DNA of 64,000 nt from Pseudobdellovibrionaceae bacterium (GTDB taxonomy: Bacteria; Bdellovibrionota; Bdellovibrionia; Bdellovibrionales; UBA1609): assembly GCA_020635075.1 (NCBI GenBank), contig JACKAM010000002.1:806001-870000 (forward strand), written 5' to 3'. The translations under genes and the position numbers were made by a program. The notes under the pieces were generated by a model. That model made no database searches. It saw only the letters and a list, made by a program, of their open reading frames with translations, and was not told the DNA's origin. Below, in pieces: positions 31,753 to 40,604 of this stretch. How positions within the stretch are numbered: position 1 is the stretch's first letter; the number at the start of each line of letters is the position of its first letter.

Positions 31753-33252
31753 TTACTCGATCTGAGTCTGAGTGGTGGTGTTGAAGTCCAATGACTGCCG
31801 GCGCTTTTTCTTTCTCACGACAACAAACAGCGCAACAGAAGCAAGCAACAGCAATGCGCCCACGCCCAAGGCCATCGTCTGGTTTGGATCATCACTATTT
31901 AAGAAGTCCAACTCAGACATGGCATCCGCCGTCGGACCACCGTCTCCTCCGCCAGGTGGCGGTTCCGCAGGTGGCGGGGGAGGAGGCGGCTCTACACTTC
32001 CGGCGCCGACCGGTGGTGGTGGCGGCGGTGGTGCCTCAAAGTCTCCCGGTGGGGGAGGTGGAGGCGTATCCAGATCTGCCACTTCTGTGGGAGGAGGTGG
32101 CGGCGGTGGTGCCTCAAAGTCCCCAGCCGGAGGCGGCGGGAGTTCATCAGTCATAGCCATTTCAGGCGGCTCATCCGTAGGCCCGCCAACTTCAGGCATT
32201 TCATCGTCAGCGGGTGCTGCTGCCATAGGCGGCGGGGCCGGTGCGGCCGCTCCTGCAGCCCAGTATCTGAGCTGGGTGCCCTCAGCTAACTCCCCTTTGG
32301 ACTCCACATCGGCATTTGTCGCCCAGACTTCTTTCCAGCTGTTCTCGTTACCCAAGAGCTTTTTGGAAATGACTCGGATGTTTTCGCCGTCCTTTGCCGT
32401 ATAGATGTCGGCGGACATTCCGCTGTCTTCGTAAAAAGTCATCAGTTGATTCTCGTCCGCGGGCCTGCGCGGAGAATTGTAATAGACCTTATCTCCTACT
32501 TTCACGCCACGGCTGCGGAGAGTTGTATTGACCTTATAGAGCTCTTCCTTCTTATTGGCCCCATAAATCTTTTGGCTAATGCCATCCATTGTGTCATCTG
32601 GACGAGCCAGGTAAACGGCGTTCACCAAAACCCCATTTTTACGATAAGGCGTTGAGGCAATCTTTTTTACCGGCACCCATTTCTTGGGCTCATCCATTCC
32701 ACCCATATCGTCGCCAGAAGCTGCCGACATTCCACTGTCGCCAGAATCTGCATAAGAAGAGGTATCTTCACTCGTGGTTTCTTCTTCATAAGCGGGGGCT
32801 GATGAATCCGCCAGGTCTGCCGTTTCGGTTGGCTCGGGAGTTGGCTCAAACCCATCGCCACTGTCGGCCATGTCGCCGGCAGGCTCCTCGCTGATATCCG
32901 ACAACATATCGTCCGACTCGCCGCCAGCCTCATCGGCAAAGCCATCGTCAGTGAATCCGTCTTCACTCATGCTGTCACCGACATCGGAGGACTCGGCAAA
33001 CTCCGACTCTCCCTCAGAGGTCAAATCGTCTCCGCCGCCATCCGTACCATCAATGGCCAGATCGTCTCCGCCCTCTTCAAATCCGTCGGAATCACCGCCC
33101 TCAATAAGTTCGTCGTCACCGCCTTCGGCCATGTCGCCGGAATCGCTGGCACCAGCCTCCGCCGCTTCATCCGAGTCTATGTCGCTGGATGAGCAGGAAG
33201 TGAATCCAATTACGAGGAACAAAGGGAGTAAAAGAACTAAGAACTTCTTCAT
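31753..33252 (-). CDS. LysM-containing, acidic and proline-rich envelope protein (FimV-like layout)
   Basis: 499 residues from ATG 33252 (MKKFLVLLL). The leader ends GFTSCSSSD, resembling a lipobox though Phe at -3 is atypical. Residues about 20-190 are very acidic repeats of Gly-Gly-Asp/Ser-Asp. Two LysM-like modules follow (VYLARPDDTMDGISQKIYG and IYTAKDGENIRVISKKLLG). Next comes a Pro-rich stretch with PPPPPP runs. A C-terminal membrane helix (VGALLLLASVALFVVV) is followed by KKKRR. The layout resembles FimV/peptidoglycan-tethering proteins. If lipidated and membrane-anchored at opposite ends it could bridge the periplasm. Confidence 0.65.
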   Translation of the reverse strand: MKKFLVLLLPLFLVIGFTSCSSSDIDSDEAAEAGASDSGDMAEGGDDELIEGGDSDGFEEGGDDLAIDGTDGGGDDLTSEGESEFAESSDVGDSMSEDGFTDDGFADEAGGESDDMLSDISEEPAGDMADSGDGFEPTPEPTETADLADSSAPAYEEETTSEDTSSYADSGDSGMSAASGDDMGGMDEPKKWVPVKKIASTPYRKNGVLVNAVYLARPDDTMDGISQKIYGANKKEELYKVNTTLRSRGVKVGDKVYYNSPRRPADENQLMTFYEDSGMSADIYTAKDGENIRVISKKLLGNENSWKEVWATNADVESKGELAEGTQLRYWAAGAAAPAPPPMAAAPADDEMPEVGGPTDEPPEMAMTDELPPPPAGDFEAPPPPPPPTEVADLDTPPPPPPGDFEAPPPPPPPVGAGSVEPPPPPPPAEPPPGGGDGGPTADAMSELDFLNSDDPNQTMALGVGALLLLASVALFVVVRKKKRRQSLDFNTTTQTQIE

Positions 33253-33356
33253 AGGCGCCAAACCTCAAGTTGAGCGATCACCGCTAAAACATCGTAAACA
33301 TTAGATCATAGATGGATTCTATCTGTAAGAAATAATTAAGCTGCCCCAGCCCTTGG

Positions 33357-33857
33357 TCATTGACCCGAAGTCGCCGGACCTTGGTCGGTACCTGACTTTT
33401 CGTCGCCACCGGACGCCCAATTCCACTGGGTTCCGACCTTTATTTTGTGCCGCTCGAACCACCCCTTGTTAACCTCAAGAGCGTACTGGGCTGGACTTTG
33501 GCTGCGATAAAGAGGGGTCTGCTGATCCATCACCGACTTCATGGGCTCCATATCCAAAACCTCAACCAGCCTTCTTCTTTCGTCAAAAAATCCGATCGAA
33601 AGAGGAATATAGGTGTTTTTCATCCAAAAAGAGAGCGCCCGCTTTTTCTCAAAGACAAAGAGCATCCCATGGTCGTCCGCCATCTTTTGCCGGTACATAA
33701 GCCCTCTGGAGCGGCGAGCATCGCTGTCTGCGACTTCAACCAAGAGTTTGACCTTTCCCAATTGAATTGTCTTTTGGGAGAAGCTGACTTTTTCCTCGCC
33801 TCCCGCCCAGCAGGAGTAGAGAAAAAAACTAAGGACAAGACAAGTCGCTATTTTCAT
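33357..33857 (-). CDS. DUF192-family lipoprotein
   Basis: 166 residues from ATG 33857 (MKIATCLVLSFFLYSCWAGG, a lipoprotein-type leader). The body is a DUF192 domain: RSRGLMYRQKMADDHGMLFVF, ALSFWMKNTYIPLSIGFF and AQYALEVNKGWFERH are its standard blocks. The biochemical role of DUF192 is not established. Its 5' end overlaps the 3' end of the upstream phosphatase gene by 29 bp. Confidence 0.8.
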   Translation of the reverse strand: MKIATCLVLSFFLYSCWAGGEEKVSFSQKTIQLGKVKLLVEVADSDARRSRGLMYRQKMADDHGMLFVFEKKRALSFWMKNTYIPLSIGFFDERRRLVEVLDMEPMKSVMDQQTPLYRSQSPAQYALEVNKGWFERHKIKVGTQWNWASGGDEKSGTDQGPATSGQ

Positions 33858-34758
33858 TTGCCAACTCCTGAGCCACTCCGAAGCGTACACCTCGGGTCGA
33901 TACAATCAAGCTATCCTCTGCGAAGAACCTTAGAGACTCTGAAAGCAAAACCAGGCCAGCCACAATCACATCAGCCCGCAAGGGAACCATGCCTGGAAGC
34001 TTAGCTCTGTCTTCGACGGTCATTGCCGCAAGCTTCATCAACCATTCCTCAATGACTGTTTGGCTAAGCTCATATCCATGAATTTTTTCTGCATCAAACT
34101 CCACACCCAATACGACGGCAGCCAAAGTGGTCGGCGTGCCCGCCACAGCAACAAGAGGGCCACTCCCCTTTTTTATGCCCTCACTCAGCCCATCTAACTG
34201 ACCCCGAATGGCTGCGCGCATATTACCCAACTCTTCCTCGGGAACCGGGTGGGTGGAAATGAACTTTTCTGTCAGGCGAACGCAGCCCATATCAAGAGAT
34301 TGACCAATCGGCTGATGCTCGCCACCACCCACAATGTACTCCGTCGAGCCCCCGCCAATATCCACCACCCGACATCGGCGGTCGGCCACCAGATCGTCGA
34401 CGGCTCCGCGAAAGGTCAACCTGGCCTCCAAGACTCCCGATATCACTTTCACGGGAATTCCGGCCTCGTGGGCAATATTAAAAAACTCGTCTTTATTTTT
34501 GGCATCTCTTGCGGCGCTTGTGGCGACGGCCAGCAATCGCGCTGGCCTGTGCTGCCTGATTGTTTTTCCATAATCATCCAGACACTTTTTCGCTCGCGCT
34601 AGAGCCTCTGAATGGAATTCTCTCGACGCGTCCACGCCTTGAGCAAGCCGAGTGACCTGACACTCATCATGGTAGACCCGGACGATCTTGCCATTTTCCA
34701 CTTCAGCAATAAGTAACAAAAATGTATTGGAACCAAGATCAAGAGCTGCGACTTTCAT
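33829..34758 (-). CDS. Ppx/GppA-family phosphatase
   Basis: 309 residues. The ASKHA-fold N-terminus (VAALDLGSNTFLLLIAE) and the second phosphate loop (VVDIGGGSTEYIVGG) are intact. The family hydrolyses polyphosphate or pppGpp, so it influences the stringent response. At about 300 residues it is the short, two-domain form lacking the C-terminal HD domain of E. coli Ppx. Its ATG shares its last base position with the gatB stop (34758). Confidence 0.88.
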   Translation of the reverse strand: MKVAALDLGSNTFLLLIAEVENGKIVRVYHDECQVTRLAQGVDASREFHSEALARAKKCLDDYGKTIRQHRPARLLAVATSAARDAKNKDEFFNIAHEAGIPVKVISGVLEARLTFRGAVDDLVADRRCRVVDIGGGSTEYIVGGGEHQPIGQSLDMGCVRLTEKFISTHPVPEEELGNMRAAIRGQLDGLSEGIKKGSGPLVAVAGTPTTLAAVVLGVEFDAEKIHGYELSQTVIEEWLMKLAAMTVEDRAKLPGMVPLRADVIVAGLVLLSESLRFFAEDSLIVSTRGVRFGVAQELANENSDLSCP

Positions 34759-36194
34759 TATGATCCCTTGAGTTTTTCCCTTAGCAATCTGTTGACGACT
34801 TCAGGATTGCCCTGTCCCTTTGTTGCCCGCATGACCTGACCGACAAAAAAACCAAATACCTTTTCTTTTCCGGAACGGAACTCTTCTACTTGCGTAGCGT
34901 TATTATCCATAACCTCCGAAATCACGGCGAGAATTGCCAACTCGTCCGACACCTGCACCATTCCCTTGGCTTTAACGATGTCCTCCGGATCGCCTCCTGA
35001 CTTGAACATTTCCTGAAAGACGACCTTTGCCATCTTGCCGGAGATCTTACCTTCATCAATCATAAGAATCATTTTTGCCAACGACGAAAACTTGACCGGC
35101 TGGTCCTCAATCGAGAATTTCGCTTCATGCATTTCACGGATCAACTCAACCATAATCCAATTGGCAGCCGCCCGAGGATTGCCACATTCGCCTGCGACAC
35201 CTTCAAAATAGTCTGCCAGGCTCCGCTCTTCGGTCAGGTTGGAGGCGTCGACAAGGGAGATTCCATAATCATGATGGAATCTCTGCTGCCGAGCCAGGGG
35301 CAGCTCAGGGAGATTCTTTTTTAGGTTTTCAACCCATACTTCCTCTAGGCGAACCGGGAGTAGATCAGGATCTGGAAAATACCGGTAATCATGCGCTTCT
35401 TCCTTGGTCCTCATCGAGAAGGTTCGGTTTTTTGCAGAATCGTACAAACGCGTCTCCTGGACGATTTCCTCTCCGGCCTCAATGGTATCGATCTGGCGTT
35501 GGATTTCGTACTCAATCGCCTTTTCAATAAAGCGAAACGAGTTCAGATTTTTCAGCTCCACTTTGGTTCCCAGTTTGGGATCACCAATCTTGCGTACACT
35601 GACATTGCAATCACAGCGCATGGATCCCTCTTCCAGATTGCCATCGCAGACACCTAGATAAAGCAAAACCCTTCTCATCATCCGAGCATACTCGGCAGCC
35701 TCTTGCCCGGAATGCATTTCAGGGCCCGAGACAATTTCCAGCAAGGGAACTCCTGCGCGATTGTAATTTACCAATGTGGCGTCGCCTTGGTGAATAGATT
35801 TTCCCGCGTCTTCCTCCATGTGAGCTCTCTCAATAGTCACTCTGTGCAATTTTTCATCAACATAAAACTCCAAAAAGCCCTGGCGACAAAGGGGCTCTTC
35901 AAACTGAGATATCTGATAGCCCTTGGATAGATCCGGATAAAAATAATTCTTCCGCGCAAAAACAGAATTCCTATTAATCGCACACCCTAAGGCCAATCCA
36001 ATTTTGGCAGAATACTCGACCGCTCTTTTATTCAATACGGGTAGGGTGCCCGGCATCCCCAAACTCACCGGATGGACATACTCATTATCTCCTCCACCAT
36101 AACGGGCGCAGTCGGATGAGAAAATCTTACTCTCGGTGAGAAGTTGGGCGTGAATCTCTAGGCCAATAACAGCTTCCCAATCCTTAACCGACAT
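34758..36194 (-). CDS. gatB: Aspartyl/glutamyl-tRNA amidotransferase subunit B
   Basis: 478 residues from ATG 36194 (MSVKDWEAVIGLEIHAQL), the family start. GatB binds misacylated tRNA and activates the carboxylate with ATP. Family motifs include SPGY-like segment FYPDLSKGYQISQF and NRAGVPLLEIVS. The C-terminal helical and YqeY tail domains are present. It overlaps the end of gatA by 11 bp. Confidence 0.96.
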   Translation of the reverse strand: MSVKDWEAVIGLEIHAQLLTESKIFSSDCARYGGGDNEYVHPVSLGMPGTLPVLNKRAVEYSAKIGLALGCAINRNSVFARKNYFYPDLSKGYQISQFEEPLCRQGFLEFYVDEKLHRVTIERAHMEEDAGKSIHQGDATLVNYNRAGVPLLEIVSGPEMHSGQEAAEYARMMRRVLLYLGVCDGNLEEGSMRCDCNVSVRKIGDPKLGTKVELKNLNSFRFIEKAIEYEIQRQIDTIEAGEEIVQETRLYDSAKNRTFSMRTKEEAHDYRYFPDPDLLPVRLEEVWVENLKKNLPELPLARQQRFHHDYGISLVDASNLTEERSLADYFEGVAGECGNPRAAANWIMVELIREMHEAKFSIEDQPVKFSSLAKMILMIDEGKISGKMAKVVFQEMFKSGGDPEDIVKAKGMVQVSDELAILAVISEVMDNNATQVEEFRSGKEKVFGFFVGQVMRATKGQGNPEVVNRLLREKLKGS

Positions 36195-37650
36195 CGGGAA
36201 TCCCCTGGCTAAACTGCATGAGCTGCTCCAGAGCCGCAGCCACATTCAACATCTGTTGTTCCCTAAATTGTCCTGCCATCAATTGAACGCCAATCGGCAA
36301 CCCCTCCCTCGAGCGCCCTCCCGGAACACTCATTCCCGGTAGCCCCGCCAGATTGGTTGACGTGGTGTAGATATCGTTAAGGTACATTTGCAAGGGGTCG
36401 TCAATCCGTTCACCAATGCGAAAAGCTGGCGTTGGTGCTGTCGGGCTGAGGATGACATCACAGCTTTCGAAGACATCAACAAACTGATCGTGCAACAGTC
36501 GACGAACCTGGCAGGCCTTGCGGTAGTAAGCGTCGTAGTAGCCGCTGCTTAGAGCATAGGTTCCTAACATGATTCGCCTCTTGACTTCAGAGCCAAACCC
36601 CTCACCCCTGGTCCGACTGTAAAACTCAATCAGATCCTCAGGTGGACGATCTTCAAATTTGGCACGATAACCAAAACGAACACCATCGTATCTTGATAAG
36701 TTACTTGAAGCCTCGCTGGTGGCGATTAAATAATATATCGGCACGGCCATTTCTGTCAGAGGAATAGATACCTCGACAATCTCTGCGCCTTGACCCTTGA
36801 GTTCTGTCGTGGCCTTTTCCACCACCTTACGAACTTCCTCGCTGAGGCCCTCCGAAAAGTACTCCTTAGGAAGGCCAATCCTGACCCCCTTAATGTCTGT
36901 CGCAAGATCACGAGAGAACAAAGGCACTTTTTGCCTAGAGGACGTAGCGTCCATAGGGTCGTGCCCACAGATGGTTTCAAGAATGAGGGCGGCGTCGCGA
37001 ACCGTCTTGGTCATGGGACCCGCCTGATCAAGGCTGGACGCAAAAGCGATGATTCCGTAACGACTCACTCTTCCATAGGTCGGTTTGAATCCAACAACGC
37101 CACAAAAGCTCGCCGGCTGACGAATGGACCCGCCCGTGTCTGTCCCTATTGCCGCCAGTGCCATTCCCGCCGCGACCGCGGCTGCCGACCCTCCACTTGA
37201 TCCACCAGGGACAAAGTCAAGGTGTTGTGGATTCCGGCACACTCCAAACGCCGAGGTCTCATTGCTCGAGCCCATGGCAAACTCATCTAGATTTGCCTTA
37301 CCAACAATCAGGGCTCCTGATCTTTTTAGACGCTCAACGAGAGTGGCGGAGTAAGGGGGAACAAAGTTTTCAAGAATCTTAGAGCCTGCAGTTGTCCTGA
37401 GACCCTCGGTGCAAATCAGGTCCTTAATGGCCAAGGGAGCCCCTGCCAGGGGGCCCGGCTCTTCTCCCGATGCCAACTTTGTGTCAATGATCTTCGCCTG
37501 TTTTTTGAGCTCTTGATTGAGGCTAATGTAGGCACCAACCCTGGGGTTCAGCTGCACAGCTCTTTGAGAGTAGTGTTCACACAACTCCGTCGCCGAAATA
37601 TCCTTTTTTCTTATCGCCCAAAGGGCCTCTGTCAAATCTCGAAACTCCAC
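36184..37650 (-). CDS. gatA: Aspartyl/glutamyl-tRNA amidotransferase subunit A
   Basis: 488 residues. This is the amidase subunit that releases ammonia from glutamine for Gln-tRNA(Gln) and/or Asn-tRNA(Asn) formation. The amidase signature GGSSGGSAAAVAAGMALAAI and the GTDTGGSIRQPASFCG segment supply the Ser-cisSer-Lys triad with the upstream AIKDLICTEG. It sits between gatC and gatB in a complete gatCAB operon. Confidence 0.97.
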   Translation of the reverse strand: MEFRDLTEALWAIRKKDISATELCEHYSQRAVQLNPRVGAYISLNQELKKQAKIIDTKLASGEEPGPLAGAPLAIKDLICTEGLRTTAGSKILENFVPPYSATLVERLKRSGALIVGKANLDEFAMGSSNETSAFGVCRNPQHLDFVPGGSSGGSAAAVAAGMALAAIGTDTGGSIRQPASFCGVVGFKPTYGRVSRYGIIAFASSLDQAGPMTKTVRDAALILETICGHDPMDATSSRQKVPLFSRDLATDIKGVRIGLPKEYFSEGLSEEVRKVVEKATTELKGQGAEIVEVSIPLTEMAVPIYYLIATSEASSNLSRYDGVRFGYRAKFEDRPPEDLIEFYSRTRGEGFGSEVKRRIMLGTYALSSGYYDAYYRKACQVRRLLHDQFVDVFESCDVILSPTAPTPAFRIGERIDDPLQMYLNDIYTTSTNLAGLPGMSVPGGRSREGLPIGVQLMAGQFREQQMLNVAAALEQLMQFSQGIPDVG

Positions 37651-37661
37651 TCGACCCTTTC

Positions 37662-37946
37662 CTAAACCACAGGTGGTACCTTAAACAGGCGACCCACCAA
37701 CTCAGGCGCCTGTGACAAAGCCTCCTGATTTTTTTCAAAGACAATAATTTTATCTTCCCGCAACTCCGATTCGATCTCGATGGGAGTCACCATGGGCAGG
37801 ACGCCCTCGGTGGATACCGACGAGATCCTTTCGAAGGCCTCAAGGACCCGCGAAAGCTGACCCTCATAAGCAGACGCCTCCTCCTCTGTTAGACGTAGCC
37901 TGGCCAATCGTGCGATTTTAGTGATTGTTTCTCTGTCTATTGCCAT
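37662..37946 (-). CDS. gatC: Aspartyl/glutamyl-tRNA amidotransferase subunit C
   Basis: 94 residues from ATG 37946. It is the small wrapping subunit that stabilises the GatA-GatB interface. The family N-terminus ETITKIARLARLRLTEEEA is clear, and the GVLPMVTP region matches the extended tail. First gene of gatCAB; divergent from ligA. Confidence 0.93.
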   Translation of the reverse strand: MAIDRETITKIARLARLRLTEEEASAYEGQLSRVLEAFERISSVSTEGVLPMVTPIEIESELREDKIIVFEKNQEALSQAPELVGRLFKVPPVV

Positions 37947-38088
37947 TTTCCCCATTCCTCAAAAACAGTTTCGGCTGTTTATTTTATCCATGAGGCGGGA
38001 GCAAGGTCACCGCCCGGCCGCCACTGCGCGTCACCCGTCAGGCGCGAGAACTTTGACCCAGACTTTTGGCTCCATTACTTTCCTTTCC

Positions 38089-40185
38089 ATGAGCCATAAC
38101 CAACAGTCGGCCACTAAGCGCCTTCACGAACTTCGCGCCCTGATACAATCCCACGATCATGCTTATTATGTCTTAGATCGGCCCTCGATCACTGACTACG
38201 AGTATGATCAATTGTTTCAGGAGCTGTTGAATATTGAATCCCAGTTTCCCGCTTTGGTCACGGCCGATTCTCCTAGCCAAAGAGTCGGTGGCGCACCTTT
38301 GGATAAGTTTGAAAAACGCGAACATCGACGCCCCATGCTCAGCCTGCAGAACAGCTACAGCCCGGAAGACATTCAATCCTTTGTAGACCGGCTCGGTAAG
38401 CTACTTGATGACGAGAGAGCGATTGAACTTTTTTGCGAGCCAAAACTCGACGGCCTGGCCATTGAGCTGATTTACGAGCAGGGTCTGCTCGCCGCCGCCA
38501 TCACTCGCGGCGACGGCCAAACCGGCGAAGACGTCACCGCAAACATCAAAACCATAAGGGCGATCCCTCTCAGATTAGCGGGCAATGACTTTCCCGAGCT
38601 GCTCGAAGTTCGTGGCGAACTTTTGATGTACAAAGAGGATTTTAAAACCCTCAATGAAGCCCAGGAAGAAAGTGGCCAATTGCCTTTTGCCAATCCTCGC
38701 AACGCAGCCGCCGGAAGTGTTCGCCAGCTGGATTCGGCTGTGACGGCGCAACGGCAGTTGCGGTTTTTTGCCTACGCCTGCGGAGTTATCGAAGGTGCCG
38801 CTTTTTCCAGCCAGGCCGAGATGGAGCTGGCCTTTTGCGAATGGGGTCTACCGACGCTTGGTGTGGACCACGGTTCTGATGGAATGGGTGACTTCATCAA
38901 GCGCTGCAAGAAGGCCATTGAGTCTCCTCAGCCGGTGCCGCCCACCTTGGGACGGGTCGCGACTCACCCAGAAGATGCAATCTCCTATTATCAATTTGTT
39001 GAGTCGATTCGCCACGACCTGCCATTTGAAATCGACGGCGTGGTGATCAAAGTGAACTCTCTTGACCTGCAGAATGAGTTTGGACTGGTCGCCCGTAGCC
39101 CACGCTGGGCGACGGCGGCCAAATTTAAACCCGACCAAGCTGAAACCCGCATTAAAGACATTATTGTTCAGGTTGGGCGCACAGGTGCTCTCACTCCGGT
39201 GGCCGTTATGGAGCCCGTGCGCGTAGGTGGTGTAACGATCACCAACGCCACCTTACACAATCAGGATGAAATTGATCGTAAAGATGTGCGCATCGGCGAC
39301 TCTGTCTTGATCCATCGGGCCGGAGATGTCATTCCTGAAGTCGTCCAAGTCCTCCTCGAAAAGCGGCCGAGGAACTCCCAGCCCTTCAGAATCCCCAGCA
39401 AGTGTCCTGTCTGTGGAGACTCTGTGGTTCAACCTGAAGGCGAGGCCGTCAGTCGCTGTGATAATCTCTTTTGTGAAGCAATTCTGAAGGAATCACTTAA
39501 ACACTTTGTTTCCCGCCGGGCCATGAATGTCGATAAGCTTGGCGATAAGATCATTGAACAAATGGTGGACGCGGGACTCGTGAAGAGGTTTTCTGACCTC
39601 TACAAGCTCGATCAGGAGAATGTCATGTCTCTCGATCGGCAAGGGGATAAGTCCGCGACAAACATCATCGAAAGTATCGACAAAAGCAGACGCCCAACCT
39701 TAGGTCACTTTATTTTTGCTCTCGGAATTCGCTTTGTTGGCGAGCAAACAGCCAAGAGTCTGGCTGCCCACTTTGGCAACCTGCGGTCCTTTCTGCACAC
39801 CGATGTAGAGGAACTCTTGGGGATTGAAGACATTGGCCCAAAGGTTGCGGGCTCCATCATGGCGAGTCTAAGGCGAAAGTCTTTTGTTCGCGAAGTCAAA
39901 GAGCTCCTTGCCTCGGGCGTAGAAGTTCAGGAAGTTAGCACAACAAACTCTGCGGGGCGCCCCTTGGACGGTCTCAATATTGTCGTAACCGGAACCCTTC
40001 CCATGGGAAGGGACGAGATCAAGGATCTCATCTCCCAACTTGGCGGCAAAAGCGCATCTTCTGTTTCTAAAAAGACCAATTATGTTTTGGCAGGGGAAGA
40101 GGCCGGGTCCAAACTTGATAAGGCCCGTGACCTAGGTGTGCAAATCCTTGATTGGGATCAGTTTCAGACCCTGATAAACAAATAG
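38089..40185 (+). CDS. ligA: NAD-dependent DNA ligase
   Basis: 698 residues from ATG 38089, matching family length; the frame is open upstream but overlaps gatC. It seals nicks during replication and repair. The order is an NMN-binding Ia domain (HDHAYYVLDRPSITDYEYD), adenylylated lysine K119 in EPKLDGLAIE, OB fold, four-Cys zinc finger (CPVC...CDNLFC), HhH domain and a C-terminal BRCT domain (LDGLNIVVTGTLPMGRDEI). All key residues are visible. Confidence 0.97.
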   Translation: MSHNQQSATKRLHELRALIQSHDHAYYVLDRPSITDYEYDQLFQELLNIESQFPALVTADSPSQRVGGAPLDKFEKREHRRPMLSLQNSYSPEDIQSFVDRLGKLLDDERAIELFCEPKLDGLAIELIYEQGLLAAAITRGDGQTGEDVTANIKTIRAIPLRLAGNDFPELLEVRGELLMYKEDFKTLNEAQEESGQLPFANPRNAAAGSVRQLDSAVTAQRQLRFFAYACGVIEGAAFSSQAEMELAFCEWGLPTLGVDHGSDGMGDFIKRCKKAIESPQPVPPTLGRVATHPEDAISYYQFVESIRHDLPFEIDGVVIKVNSLDLQNEFGLVARSPRWATAAKFKPDQAETRIKDIIVQVGRTGALTPVAVMEPVRVGGVTITNATLHNQDEIDRKDVRIGDSVLIHRAGDVIPEVVQVLLEKRPRNSQPFRIPSKCPVCGDSVVQPEGEAVSRCDNLFCEAILKESLKHFVSRRAMNVDKLGDKIIEQMVDAGLVKRFSDLYKLDQENVMSLDRQGDKSATNIIESIDKSRRPTLGHFIFALGIRFVGEQTAKSLAAHFGNLRSFLHTDVEELLGIEDIGPKVAGSIMASLRRKSFVREVKELLASGVEVQEVSTTNSAGRPLDGLNIVVTGTLPMGRDEIKDLISQLGGKSASSVSKKTNYVLAGEEAGSKLDKARDLGVQILDWDQFQTLINK

Positions 40186-40235
40186 GCCCAGGATCTCCTG
40201 AGCCTACTTCAATACCAAGTTCGTCGCATACGAGA

Positions 40236-40430
40236 TTACAGGTGGTCGACGTTGATATCGCGAGCCATAACTGTTTTGCGACCATCTTTTTTGGCCTGAT
40301 CCACACCCTTTTGGCAGAGGATTTTAACGGCTTCACTGAGGACCGCGACCGTCTCCGCAGATGTGTTGCATCCGCCGGCGTCCTTAATGAACTTCTTTAC
40401 CTTACTTGTTACCACCAAAACTTCAGACAT
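40236..40430 (-). CDS. Bacterial histone-fold protein
   Basis: 64 residues forming a single histone fold. The parts are a short helix (KVKKFIKDAG), a long helix (SAETVAVLSEAVKILCQKGVD), the loop RKTV, and a final short helix (ARDINVD). The RKTVMARDI end is very close to the archaeal histone RKTVKAEDI block. Bdellovibrio bacteriovorus has a major chromatin histone of this size (Bd0055); this is a likely homologue. It is dimer-forming and DNA-binding by family. It is convergent with ligA, with 50 bp between them. It has two cysteines, unusual for a histone. Confidence 0.88.
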   Translation of the reverse strand: MSEVLVVTSKVKKFIKDAGGCNTSAETVAVLSEAVKILCQKGVDQAKKDGRKTVMARDINVDHL

Positions 40431-40604
40431 CGAGTCCTCCAGTTACTTCTAAATTTGATTTGACCAGCTCTACTGCAATTAAAACGTGTTTCCCGCAAAG
40501 GGACCACCCATTTTGCAAACAATTTCCGGAAAAGATCAATGAATATATAAGAGCTGACGAGCCCGATAGCGATGGCGCCGCATCAATTGTCGCGGGGCTT
40601 AAAA

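Noticed and set aside
31772..32404. Gly-rich 210-residue reading frame antisense to the LysM protein
   Set aside because: Gly/Ser runs simply mirror the Pro-rich codons of the real gene.
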